Shown here in pieces: positions 11,166 through 19,180 of a DNA stretch of 64,000 bases (its first letter is position 1; the number at the start of each line of letters is the position of its first letter). Under the pieces are notes generated by a model that was given only the letters and a program-made list of their open reading frames with translations, had not been told where the DNA came from and did no database searches. The stretch is from Pseudomonas sp. PB120. GTDB lineage: Bacteria; Pseudomonadota; Gammaproteobacteria; Pseudomonadales; Pseudomonadaceae. The position numbers were made by a program, and so were the translations under genes. The stretch is taken from positions 1 to 64,000 of the forward strand of contig NZ_RWIN01000088.1 in NCBI RefSeq assembly GCF_009761815.1. The letters are read 5' to 3'.

Positions 11166-12247
11166 TGTTGAGCCTCCTGTTTAGCGGCTGGCAACTGGCT
11201 GACTTCGCTGGTGCGGCGCAAGTAGGAACTGGCGTAACCCGCTGAGCGAGCGGCGAGCAACGGGTCGTCGGAACCTTCGATCCCACTCGGCAAAACCAGC
11301 GGATCGTAGTTGATGTCCCGGCATTCGCCATTGAGTTGCGGCTGCGTGCTTTCGAGGACCAGAGTGCCGGCATTCAACACTTTGCGCCCCTCGGGCCAGG
11401 CCTTGCTGGCGTCGTTGACCGGATCGCCCGGGTTGGCCAGCGTGATGTTCAGCTGCCAGCGCAGCGGTCCCGCAGAGATACGCTGCACCAGGTCTTTCTC
11501 AAGGAAGTCCGTACCCTCCGGCGCCGTGGCACCTGCCGCGTCCTGGGCCACCGGGGTCATGCTCCAGCGCACGGCCTGGCGTTGCCCGGCGGCATTGACC
11601 AGGTAGAACGCGTTGACGCTGTTGTAGGTTTCCGTCACATAGCTGGCCGATGGCTTGGCGGTCTTGATCCAGGCCAGGAACGGCGCGGCCTCAGGATGCG
11701 AGCCAAAGAACGCCGGCACGGCAGCCGGGTTTGGCTTGCCGGTGGCCGGGTCTGGCGACTGCGCTTGTTGCAACTGGTAGAACGCCTCGGGCGTACCTAC
11801 CGGGAACACTGGCATGCTGTTCATCCCGGTGCGCCATTGCTGACCGTTGGCCTGGGTGAAACGCAACGCCAGGCTGCGAATCGGCACGGCGCTGTCCGGC
11901 GCATAAGGGTTACCGGCCGGCAAGGCGAACCGCCCCACCACCGGGGTCCGGGCTTCGTTGAACACCTGAGCCGTGGAGTAGCTGCGCGCCTCGCCACTGC
12001 TTTCGAAATGCCCGATCACACACACGCCCTTGGAGTGGTTACGGCGGAATCCGGGGTGCACGCCGTTATTGGTCTCCAGCACATTGATCAGCTTTTTAGG
12101 CGTCAGGCGCTGTGGGTCGAAGGTGCCATTGACGTAGGCAAAAGCCCCGGCCACGGCGGCGACCACCACGGCGATGCCGGCCAGGCGCAACGTCAGGCTC
12201 GCGGCACTCAAGGGGGGCCGGGTGGGCGGTGATGAGCGATCTACCAT
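11162..12247 (-). CDS. Catalase-family peroxidase, membrane-anchored (SrpA-like)
   Basis: A 361-residue short catalase-fold haem peroxidase. One membrane segment at about residues 20-38 should anchor it with the catalytic domain in the periplasm. Distal histidine H71 lies in RRNHSKGVCVIGHFE (catalases have RxxHAKG), and a likely proximal haem-ligating tyrosine, Y338, lies in RSAGY. It lacks the length of true catalases, as is usual for this subfamily, which tends to act as a peroxidase. The start at 12247 has GGAG six bases upstream. It overlaps the downstream cytochrome b561 gene and is divergent from an ECF sigma gene with a matching promoter motif. Confidence 0.9.
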   Translation of the reverse strand: MVDRSSPPTRPPLSAASLTLRLAGIAVVVAAVAGAFAYVNGTFDPQRLTPKKLINVLETNNGVHPGFRRNHSKGVCVIGHFESSGEARSYSTAQVFNEARTPVVGRFALPAGNPYAPDSAVPIRSLALRFTQANGQQWRTGMNSMPVFPVGTPEAFYQLQQAQSPDPATGKPNPAAVPAFFGSHPEAAPFLAWIKTAKPSASYVTETYNSVNAFYLVNAAGQRQAVRWSMTPVAQDAAGATAPEGTDFLEKDLVQRISAGPLRWQLNITLANPGDPVNDASKAWPEGRKVLNAGTLVLESTQPQLNGECRDINYDPLVLPSGIEGSDDPLLAARSAGYASSYLRRTSEVSQLPAAKQEAQQ

Positions 12248-12289
12248 GAAAGACTCCAGGGCCATCGGCCACAAGTGAGAAGGATCAAG

Positions 12290-12316
12290 CAGACGAACCC
12301 CACGAGGGTTTATTCC
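12290..12316 (-). promoter_or_regulatory. Candidate ECF promoter for the peroxidase operon
   Basis: On the minus strand GGAATAA (12316-12310) and CGTCT (12295-12291) are separated by exactly 14 bases. The same motif pair with the same spacing occurs on the plus strand upstream of the sigma gene. This is the pattern expected for promoters read by the adjacent ECF sigma factor. Confidence 0.7.
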
Positions 12317-12344
12317 ATCGCGCGGTATTTATTTTTTCAGGTGT

Positions 12345-12371
12345 GGAATAACCTCGGATACCGGGCGTCTT
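12345..12371 (+). promoter_or_regulatory. Candidate autoregulatory ECF promoter
   Basis: GGAATAA at 12345-12351 and CGTCTT at 12366-12371 are 14 bases apart, identical in layout to the divergent peroxidase promoter. Transcription would start near 12377, leaving a leader of about 28 bases before the sigma factor ATG. Confidence 0.7.
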
Positions 12372-12404
12372 CCTAGTCCCAGCGTAGTGACTAGCCAGAA
12401 ATTC

Positions 12405-12911
12405 ATGAATGATATCGACGAACAACTGAGTGAAATCATTCCCAGATTGCGCCGGTTTGCCGTGTCGTTGACGCGCAATCCCAGCAGCGCCGACGATCTG
12501 GTGCAGTCGTGCCTTGAGCGCGCGCTGTCGCGTTGGAACGATAAACGTCCCGAGGGCGACCTGCGCGCCTGGCTGTTCTCGATTCTGTATCGCCAGTTTC
12601 TCGATGCTCACCGGCGCTCGCGGCGTTACGCACGGATGCTCGAATTCTTCACCGGGCGCGACGATGCGCAGCCGTCGGTGGAACGCACCGTGATCGCCCA
12701 ATCGACCCTCAAGGCTTTCGATCAACTCACCACCGAACAGCGCGCGTTGCTGCTGTGGGTGTCGGTGGAAGGCTTGAGTTATAAAGAAGTCGCCGAGATT
12801 CTCGGTGTCCCGACCGGTACCGTGATGTCGCGCCTGTCCCGCGCCCGCCAGGCCTTGCGCCAACTCAGCGACGGCGAAATCGTCAGCCCTTCCCTGCGGA
12901 TACTCAAATGA
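12405..12911 (+). CDS. ECF RNA polymerase sigma factor
   Basis: A 168-residue sigma factor. Region 2 spans about residues 8-75 (SADDLVQSCLERAL and LRAWLFSILYRQFLDAHR). Region 4 spans about 105-155, with helix-turn-helix LSYKEVAEILGVPTGTVMSRLSRAR (the split is roughly residues 126-150). The ATG at 12405 fits the predicted transcript start better than the in-frame GTG at 12387. Its stop overlaps the anti-sigma gene start (ATGA). It is divergent from the catalase-like peroxidase, so it probably responds to an oxidative or envelope signal and activates both directions; the signal itself is not shown. Confidence 0.93.
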   Translation: MNDIDEQLSEIIPRLRRFAVSLTRNPSSADDLVQSCLERALSRWNDKRPEGDLRAWLFSILYRQFLDAHRRSRRYARMLEFFTGRDDAQPSVERTVIAQSTLKAFDQLTTEQRALLLWVSVEGLSYKEVAEILGVPTGTVMSRLSRARQALRQLSDGEIVSPSLRILK

Positions 12912-13660
12912 TCAGCATGCCCCCAAGCGAGCGTGACCTGCACGCCTACGTCGACCATCAACTGAGCGATGACGACCGACGTCTGGTGGACACTTATCTG
13001 GCCACCCATGCGCCCGTCGCCGCACAGGTGCGCGCCTGGCAGCAAGATGCCCAGCAACTGCGTGCGGCCCTGAGCGGCGCTTTGCAGCAACCGGCCAATC
13101 CCGACCTCGACCCGGCGCTGATTCGACAACGCCTGAAACGCCAGTCTCGCCGTCATCTGGCCAGTGCCGCGGTGTTGCTGATGGCCGTCAGCGTCGGCGG
13201 TTTCAGCGGTTGGCAGGCGCGGGAAATGACGTTCATCAGTGCCCAGCAGCCAATGGCCGACGCCCTGCAGGCGTACCGGTTGTTTGCCCAGCAGGGCATT
13301 CTGCCGGCTGACTACAAGGTCAGAGACGACGGCGATATGCAGGCCTGGCTCGACCGTTACTTCACCCAGGCCAACCGCTTGCCTGACCTCTCGGGCGCCG
13401 GTTTCAAACCGGCCAGCGGACGCCTGCTCAGCACTGAGCAAGGTCCGGCGGCGATGGTGGTGTATGAGGATCAGAGCGGGCACAAGATCAGCTTTTACGT
13501 GCGCCCGCCGGGGCCAAAGAACTTCATGCTGCCGAGGGGCAGTCGCAGCGACGGCGAATTGCAGGCCGAATACTGGTCGGGCGGCGGTTACAACTACGCG
13601 ATGGTCAGCCCGACCGATACCCCGGCGGCGCAGATGCTCAAGCAAACCGCGCAGTTCTGA
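12908..13660 (+). CDS. Membrane anti-sigma factor
   Basis: A 250-residue protein with a cytoplasmic N-terminal helical domain (about residues 1-78, opening SERDLHAYVDHQLSDDD, typical of anti-sigma domains). One membrane helix lies at about 84-101, and a periplasmic domain of about 150 residues follows. No HxxxCxxC zinc motif is present, so it is not a redox-zinc ZAS protein of the RsrA/ChrR kind. It is translationally coupled to the ECF sigma gene and should sequester that sigma factor at the membrane. Confidence 0.9.
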   Translation: MISMPPSERDLHAYVDHQLSDDDRRLVDTYLATHAPVAAQVRAWQQDAQQLRAALSGALQQPANPDLDPALIRQRLKRQSRRHLASAAVLLMAVSVGGFSGWQAREMTFISAQQPMADALQAYRLFAQQGILPADYKVRDDGDMQAWLDRYFTQANRLPDLSGAGFKPASGRLLSTEQGPAAMVVYEDQSGHKISFYVRPPGPKNFMLPRGSRSDGELQAEYWSGGGYNYAMVSPTDTPAAQMLKQTAQF

Positions 13661-13681
13661 TCCTCGCCAGCGCGGAGGGGA

Positions 13682-14638
13682 TCACGGCAGCAGAATGACT
13701 TTGTCACCCGCGCCCTGATTCACTTCCGCATAACGCGCCAGCCCATCGGCCAGCGGCGATTCAAAGAGTCCCTGCGGCAACGGCAACAGATCCTGATCGA
13801 AAAACCGGCCGAACTGATCAAGCATCGCCGCACAGGCTTGAACGCCATACAGCAGCGAGTTGATGCCCACCACCGAACCACCCTTGCGATACAACGCGAG
13901 GGCCGGCAATTGCACGAGGCCATCCACCGGCGCGGCAATGATTGCGATACGGCCAAATGTCGCCAGCGCCGCGACCGAGGCGGGCAGCCAGAAACCGGTG
14001 GTGTCGAAAATCACGTCAGCGCCGCCCGTGTAAACGGCCTGCACTTGGGCCCCCAGGTCCTCGGGTTTATCCAGTTGCAGGGTTTGATAGCCCTGAGCTT
14101 CCAGCTCCTTGACCTGCTCTGGCCGCCGCGCCGCCGCCAGTACCTGCGCGCCGCGCACCTTGGCCAACGCCAGTGCCGCGCTGCCAACCGCCCCGCCGCC
14201 GATTACCAGCAACCGCGTGCCAGCCACCACCAGGCTGCGTTCCAATGCATCCCACGCCGTGGTGTAAGGCACGCCGAGGCTGGCCGCCTGGGCGAAGCTC
14301 AGATGAGTCGGCTTGAGCGCCACGCCATTGGCCGGCAGTTTGACGAACTGGGCATGGGAACCGTCAGCGAAAAAGCCCAGCTCACGGCCAGTGCCCCAGA
14401 CTTCCTGGCCGATCAGCGCCTGCGGTCCTTCGATCACGACACCGGCAAAATCACGCCCGGGAATTCGCGGCAAGGTGGTGTAGGGAAAGCGCCCCAGCAC
14501 GTTCTTCACATCGCTGGGGTTCAGGCCGGCGGCCTTGATCTGGACCAGAACTTCATCGGGGCCGGCAACGGGGGTGGGCACCTCGACGTAGCGCAAGGCC
14601 GAGAGGTCGCCGGTTTTGTCAAACTGCAGTGCTTTCAT
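13682..14638 (-). CDS. Zinc-type alcohol dehydrogenase-like quinone oxidoreductase
   Basis: A 318-residue MDR-superfamily NADPH oxidoreductase. It has an N-terminal GroES-like domain (MKALQFDK..., with VLVQIKAAGLNPSDVKN) and a Rossmann domain with VIGGGAVGSAALALAK. Structural zinc cysteines are lacking, as in quinone oxidoreductases. An in-frame ATG four codons upstream (14650) is also possible; neither has a strong ribosome site. It is close to a XapX gene and an AraC regulator on the same strand. The substrate is unknown. Confidence 0.88.
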   Translation of the reverse strand: MKALQFDKTGDLSALRYVEVPTPVAGPDEVLVQIKAAGLNPSDVKNVLGRFPYTTLPRIPGRDFAGVVIEGPQALIGQEVWGTGRELGFFADGSHAQFVKLPANGVALKPTHLSFAQAASLGVPYTTAWDALERSLVVAGTRLLVIGGGAVGSAALALAKVRGAQVLAAARRPEQVKELEAQGYQTLQLDKPEDLGAQVQAVYTGGADVIFDTTGFWLPASVAALATFGRIAIIAAPVDGLVQLPALALYRKGGSVVGINSLLYGVQACAAMLDQFGRFFDQDLLPLPQGLFESPLADGLARYAEVNQGAGDKVILLP

Positions 14639-14666
14639 GGGAATGTCCATCGAATGAGTAAAGGGC

Positions 14667-14840
14667 TCAGGAGATCCAGCCAGCGACCAGTTGCCGGCCC
14701 ATCGGCCAGAGCTTCTCGCCAGCGAGCATGCCCAACAGGCCAACCAGCGCTATGGCCGGAGGCGCGGGGGAACGAAAATCCAGTGCGCCGTACAGCAAAC
14801 CGACGCCCAGACCGATAACCAGGGAAATGAGGTAACTCAT
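14667..14840 (-). CDS. XapX domain small membrane protein
   Basis: A 57-residue protein with two hydrophobic helices. MSYLISLVIGLGVGLLYG and PAPPAIALVGLLGMLAGE match the XapX (DUF1427) pattern of a PAPPA-type motif between two helices. The function of the family is unknown. The ATG at 14840 is preferred. It ends about 28 bases before the oxidoreductase start on the same strand, suggesting an operon. Confidence 0.8.
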   Translation of the reverse strand: MSYLISLVIGLGVGLLYGALDFRSPAPPAIALVGLLGMLAGEKLWPMGRQLVAGWIS

Positions 14841-14952
14841 GTCAGACTCCGTGAGCAATCAAGGGATGCACGCAGTCTAGAGGGCAATCGCAGCGGGCAT
14901 CGGCCAAGCGCTTCTGAATCCCGGCCAAATTAGCCGGGCATTCACAAATCCA

Positions 14953-15042
14953 TGTGGGAGCGAGCCTGCTCGCGATAGCGGCATTACATTCAACATCAAT
15001 GTTGACTGACCCACCGCTATCGCGAGCAGGCTCGCTCCCACA
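14953..15042. repeat. REP doublet (REPIN)
   Basis: Inverted pair of TGTGGGAGCGAGCCTGCTCG elements between the AraC regulator gene and the XapX gene. Confidence 0.9.
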
Positions 15043-15057
15043 GGGAATCGCAGACGC

Positions 15058-15834
15058 CTACGAGTTTTCGCTTTGGCAAAACTGCGAAGGCGCGACACCC
15101 AATTCCCGACGGAACATGTCGCTGAAGCTGCTCGGCGAATAGCCCAGCTCCCGGGCAATCGCACTCACCGGCACGCCCTGGATCAACTCCGCAGCGGCCG
15201 TCGCCAATTGCACCTGCCGCCGCCATTCGGCGAAGCCCATGCCCAAACCGTCCTTGAACAGGCGCGCCAGAGTACGCACGCTGGCCCCGGCGTTTTCGGC
15301 GTGTTGTTCGAAGGGAACAGCCAGCGATGGCGCGGCCATGACCGCCTGGCACAGGTTCATCAGGCGCCGGTCGGAATCGTCCGGCATCGGAATTTTCAGC
15401 AGCGAACGCCGGGCACGCCGAAGTTCCAGCAGCGCGAGGCCGACCAGCGCCTCGTAATATTGAGCATCACCATTGTCACCCTGCGCCACCAGGCCCACGA
15501 TCAGCTCGCGCAGCAAACCACCCACTTCGATCACCTGAACGGTGGCGTCCAGCGTCGTTGCCAAGGCTGGCCGAAGGTAGATGTTGCGCATCTGCAAGTC
15601 CGACACCACGCGAATCCCATGCGGCACGCCCGGCGGCAGCCACACCGCCCGCTGCGGTGGCACCACCAGCGCCTCGTGCGGGGTTTCAACCCACATCACG
15701 CCGCTCATCGCATACAACAACTGACCCCAGACATGCTCGTGAGGCTCGATAAACAGCCCGCGCGGGTAGGTGCGCGCCAGTGGTTGCACCGGCACATCGG
15801 TATCACTCAGGTCGGGGGGGACGGCAAGGGCCAT
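15058..15834 (-). CDS. AraC-family transcriptional regulator with cupin sensor
   Basis: A 258-residue regulator. The N-terminal cupin-like AraC_binding domain (about 15-120) contains EPHEHVWGQLLYAMSG. A C-terminal double helix-turn-helix (about 160-255) includes GVPVSAIARELGYSPSSFSDMFRRE, given here only to mark residues near 225-250. It lies upstream of the XapX and quinone oxidoreductase genes on the same strand and may control them. The ATG at 15834 was chosen over a TTG two codons earlier. Confidence 0.9.
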   Translation of the reverse strand: MALAVPPDLSDTDVPVQPLARTYPRGLFIEPHEHVWGQLLYAMSGVMWVETPHEALVVPPQRAVWLPPGVPHGIRVVSDLQMRNIYLRPALATTLDATVQVIEVGGLLRELIVGLVAQGDNGDAQYYEALVGLALLELRRARRSLLKIPMPDDSDRRLMNLCQAVMAAPSLAVPFEQHAENAGASVRTLARLFKDGLGMGFAEWRRQVQLATAAAELIQGVPVSAIARELGYSPSSFSDMFRRELGVAPSQFCQSENS

Positions 15835-15980
15835 GGTCAAGGATCATTGGGGTCGGGCAGGTGTTGCATGGTAACGAGCCACCGCTCTGGCCGCCACTGG
15901 CCAGCGCCGTCCGACAATCCAACTGAATTTTCCTCTACGCCCGCGATCCCTCTATTACCACAGGGAGGAATACGGGCTTT

Positions 15981-16208
15981 ATGAACAACGCAAAACTTTT
16001 CGTCATTGAATACACCCTTCATGGCGTCCCCAAGTCATTCATTATCCGCCTGGACAAAATGGACAACGCGGAAGCCTGGCATTGGGCGAGTTGCGACGCG
16101 GGGGTCGGACGAATCCCTCGCTTTGGCCGAGAGAAGGTACAAAAGACCAGCAAACCGCTGGCGGAAAAATTCGGCGTCGAGAATGTCACCTGGCGACCGG
16201 CCAATTAA
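15981..16208 (+). CDS. Small hypothetical protein, possibly DUF6555
   Basis: A 75-residue basic, soluble protein without signal peptide, with AEAWHWASCDAGVGRIPRFG in the middle. It resembles, from memory, a short Pseudomonas-specific family labelled DUF6555; the function is unknown. An AGGGAGGA-like ribosome site lies upstream (near 15961-15967). It stands alone between an AraC gene and a REP doublet. Confidence 0.72.
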   Translation: MNNAKLFVIEYTLHGVPKSFIIRLDKMDNAEAWHWASCDAGVGRIPRFGREKVQKTSKPLAEKFGVENVTWRPAN

Positions 16209-16227
16209 TACGCCGCAATTAATTACT

Positions 16228-16326
16228 GTAGGAGCGAGCTTGCTCGCGATGAACTCAAGAGCACCGCGTCAAGCCAGCAAGCACGCGTTATCGTTGACGA
16301 CCATCGCGAGCAAGCTCGCTCCTACA
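16228..16326. repeat. REP doublet (REPIN)
   Basis: Inverted pair of TGTAGGAGCGAGCTTGCTCG elements between the small hypothetical gene and the metallothionein gene. Confidence 0.9.
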
Positions 16327-16353
16327 AAAAAACAGAAAGGCCGGCTAGTTCAT

Positions 16354-16512
16354 TCAGCCATGGGCACACTTGCAGCCTTTGCTGGAACACTCTTCACCAT
16401 GCTCGTGGTGCTTGGCGCAGCCTTCGCAGCAATAGTGCTTGCCGTGGCGCACGATCGGATGGTCGCCCAGTTTGCACGAGCATTTCGGGCAGTCGCAGAT
16501 ACGGTCGGTCAT
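16354..16512 (-). CDS. Short bacterial metallothionein (BmtA/SmtA-like)
   Basis: A 52-residue cytoplasmic metal-binding protein, translated by hand. It has ten cysteines (C6, C8, C11, C13, C28, C29, C32, C42, C47, C49) and six histidines. The order CDCPKCSC, then HYCCEGCAKHH, then CSSKGCKC is that of cyanobacterial SmtA and Pseudomonas metallothioneins, which form a Zn4Cys9His2-type cluster. It would bind zinc, cadmium or copper. The disordered C-terminal tail found in the P. aeruginosa and P. fluorescens Q2-87 proteins is missing; the chain ends at HG just after the last cysteines. No metalloregulator gene is adjacent. Confidence 0.92.
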   Translation of the reverse strand: MTDRICDCPKCSCKLGDHPIVRHGKHYCCEGCAKHHEHGEECSSKGCKCAHG

Positions 16513-16726
16513 GGGTCTGACTCCAGTGGTGTGGTCGTCTGGTGCTACGGATGCGCACCCGTAATATCAGTGTAGATACCGCCTCGTCCCCACTCGATAA
16601 AACGATGAAAGGTGAAGAAAAACCGCTGAATGACGTTTTTTGAGCGTTATCTGCCGCTTTCTCCCTTGCCCTCAGCGCTCGGGTCTACGATTCTTCAAGA
16701 ACAACGACAACACCTGAGAAGCCGCC

Positions 16727-17167
16727 ATGAAAACCGTCGCCCAACTGCTCAAGTTGAAAGATCAGAAGAATCAGGAAGTGCACCAGATCAAACCCGATCA
16801 CATGGTGCTGGAAGCTCTGATGAAGATGGCCGAGAAGAACGTCGGCGCCTTGCTGGTGGTGGAGAATGATGAAGTGCTCGGCATCATCAGCGAACGCGAC
16901 TACGCGCGCAAACTGGTGCTGCATGGACGTTCTTCGGTCGGCACGCCGGTGCGCGACATCATGGTGTCCCCGGTCATCACCGTGGACACCCATCAAACGG
17001 TCGACACCTGCCTGGGCATCATGTCGGACAGACGTCTGCGCCACCTGCCGGTGGTCGAGAACGGCAAATTGATCGGCCTGCTGTCGATCGGTGACCTGGT
17101 CAAGGAAGCCATCGCCGAACAGGCCGAGCTGATTCGTCAGCTGGAGCAGTACATTCGCGGCGAGTGA
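16727..17167 (+). CDS. Tandem CBS-domain protein
   Basis: A 146-residue soluble protein made of two CBS motifs (about residues 12-65 and 80-135), with VGALLVVENDEVLGIISERDYARK and RRLRHLPVVENGKLIGLLSIGD spanning their cores. Stand-alone CBS pairs bind adenosyl nucleotides or NAD-type ligands and regulate partners; the partner here is unknown. It is a monocistronic gene followed by a hairpin. Confidence 0.9.
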   Translation: MKTVAQLLKLKDQKNQEVHQIKPDHMVLEALMKMAEKNVGALLVVENDEVLGIISERDYARKLVLHGRSSVGTPVRDIMVSPVITVDTHQTVDTCLGIMSDRRLRHLPVVENGKLIGLLSIGDLVKEAIAEQAELIRQLEQYIRGE

Positions 17168-17173
17168 CACATC

Positions 17174-17209
17174 AGTCTTCCCCCATCCCAACGGGAATGG
17201 GTGAAGACT
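17174..17209. terminator. Hairpin between convergent CBS and GST genes
   Basis: AGTCTTCCCCCATCCC pairs with GGAATGGGTGAAGACT, a 16-base stem with a few mismatches and a four-base loop, between two convergent genes. Probably a bidirectional terminator. Confidence 0.6.
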
Positions 17210-17833
17210 TCAGGCCGGCCAATGCCGGGCGAAGACCGGTGCCAGCGTCGGGTGCCGGTCGATTCGCTCAAGCCAGGCGAAAAACCCGGGACGAACATTG
17301 CGTAAGTGCTCGCGGCTGCCGGCCCAGCGGGTGATCACCGCCGCCAGCACGTCCAGCGCCCCCGGTGTCTCATCCCCCAGGTACAGCTCGCCGGAAAACT
17401 GATCGGCAAACACCTCCCAACTCCAATGCAGGCGCTTGCGGGCGCCGGCGATGAGGTTTTTCCGGGATGTTTCATCCGCCTCGGCCAGCCACCGCTCGGG
17501 GTAATCAATAATGCCGATAGCCGCATAACAATTGCTGACGATGTACACCATGCCGCGAATGACCTGATCGCGCTCGGCGGGCAATTTGGGCAGCAGGTTG
17601 GATTTTGGAAACGTCAGCCCCAGGTGAATCAGGATCGCGGCACTCTCGGTCAGAATGCTGCCGTCGGGCAATTGCAGCGTCGGAATCTGTTTGACCGGGT
17701 TGAGTTTTTCAAGCGCCTGGGCCGCCTCCCGAGACACGTTGACGTCGATGAAGCGGTAAGGAATTTCGCAGAGCTCCAGCGCTGCCTCTATCGCGGCAGC
17801 CCCGGAGTTCTGGTGTCCGTAGAGCTGGTACAT
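17210..17833 (-). CDS. Glutathione S-transferase family protein
   Basis: A 207-residue two-domain GST. The N-terminal thioredoxin-like domain (1-78) has the cis-proline and Glu-Ser glutathione site in VKQIPTLQLPDGSILTES. An all-helical C-terminal domain follows. The N-terminus MYQLYGHQNSGA suggests a serine-type active site as in beta/zeta-like classes. The substrate is unknown. Confidence 0.88.
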   Translation of the reverse strand: MYQLYGHQNSGAAAIEAALELCEIPYRFIDVNVSREAAQALEKLNPVKQIPTLQLPDGSILTESAAILIHLGLTFPKSNLLPKLPAERDQVIRGMVYIVSNCYAAIGIIDYPERWLAEADETSRKNLIAGARKRLHWSWEVFADQFSGELYLGDETPGALDVLAAVITRWAGSREHLRNVRPGFFAWLERIDRHPTLAPVFARHWPA

Positions 17834-17940
17834 AAACGTTTCCTCAGGACAACGGCCGCATTAACCTCGCCAACCCAGTGTAGAAGCCGAAACTACCCCC
17901 ATCCTGATCACCCGACGACCGAACCGTCGCCGCGCCCCCA

Positions 17941-19026
17941 TCACCGCGCCATACACCGCTGATAGCGCTCATCGACGCGCTTGGCAAACCACGCCGTGGT
18001 GAGCTTGCGGGTGATTTTCGGGCTTTGCAGCACGATCCCCGGCAGCACCGCCCGAGGCAATGAGCGGCCTTCGGCCTTTTCGGCCAGTTCGAAGACCCGC
18101 CGATAGAGTTGGCTGTCCTCGAACTCAAGGCTTTGGCCTTTTTCCAGTTGGTCGTGAATGCCCGGATTACGCAGGCCCAGTTGCTTGCCAAGGGTGCGCA
18201 CCGCCAATTCCGTGGTGCCCGGCATGATCGAGTCGTAGCGCACCAGGTCGCCATCCAGCGCCAGCGGAATGCCCGACGCCCGGCTCACTGCGTTCTGGAA
18301 AGCGGCATTGCGACTGGCGTACCAGCCGGCATTGAAGTCGGCGAACCGATAGAGCGGCTCGGTGTAGCTCACCGGGTAACCGAGCAAATGGGCGATACCG
18401 AAATACAGGCCGCCGCGACGCGTGAACACTTCATGGCGGATCGTGCCGCTTACCGGGTACGGATAATCCTTGGCGTGTTGCTCGGCAAATTCGATGCTGA
18501 CTTGCATCGGCCCACCGGTGTGCACCGGGTTGAAACCACCGAACAGCGTCTGCCCCATAGGCACCATGCCGATGAAGTCATCGAAGATCGCACTGAGCTC
18601 TTTTTCGCTGCGCGCGGCATTCAACCGGTCGCTGTAGCTTTTGCCGCTGGGTGAACGCACTTGCAACGCAGCACTGACCAACAGGCCGGGAATGTGCACT
18701 TTGGCGGCTCGACGGTCGATTTCGTCACGGGCGATCTTGCCCAGGCCTGGCACCGTCGGGTCCACCTGGAAGGTTGACTCTTGCTCGGCCACCGCCAGCA
18801 CCGAACACAGGTTTTGGGTGGTCGGCGAAATTTTCTGGGCCGCAAAGGCCGCGTAGATGTCCGTGGCCCAGCCCTGGCGATCGGCGGTCTTGGCCGGCAG
18901 CAGGCGCACGATTTCGGCCTTGACCTCGTCGGGTTTGCGCGCAGGCGCTTCCTGGGGCCGCTGAGTGCCGCAACCCGCCAGAACCAACAGCGCAGCGACG
19001 CTCATGATCAATCGATTGGCTTGCAT
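17941..19026 (-). CDS. DUF1615 lipoprotein
   Basis: A 361-residue predicted lipoprotein. The signal peptide ends in a lipobox LVLAGC (cysteine at about residue 19). The rest matches, from memory, DUF1615, a proteobacterial family of unknown function. The segment SVLAVAEQESTFQVDP resembles the ES-containing helix of lytic transglycosylases, so a peptidoglycan role is possible but unproven. It is divergent from the FAD monooxygenase gene. Confidence 0.82.
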   Translation of the reverse strand: MQANRLIMSVAALLVLAGCGTQRPQEAPARKPDEVKAEIVRLLPAKTADRQGWATDIYAAFAAQKISPTTQNLCSVLAVAEQESTFQVDPTVPGLGKIARDEIDRRAAKVHIPGLLVSAALQVRSPSGKSYSDRLNAARSEKELSAIFDDFIGMVPMGQTLFGGFNPVHTGGPMQVSIEFAEQHAKDYPYPVSGTIRHEVFTRRGGLYFGIAHLLGYPVSYTEPLYRFADFNAGWYASRNAAFQNAVSRASGIPLALDGDLVRYDSIMPGTTELAVRTLGKQLGLRNPGIHDQLEKGQSLEFEDSQLYRRVFELAEKAEGRSLPRAVLPGIVLQSPKITRKLTTAWFAKRVDERYQRCMAR

Positions 19027-19180
19027 GTTGCTCCATCAAATCCGTTGAACCGGAGTCACCATACGATCAATGGCAGGGTGCAGGCTATGCAGGCGGGCAG
19101 TCTTTTTCCATTGAGCGGGCAGCCTGGTCGTCTTTCCGGTGTCGACCATACTTGCTCCACTCACCGCGGAGGACAGGTTC

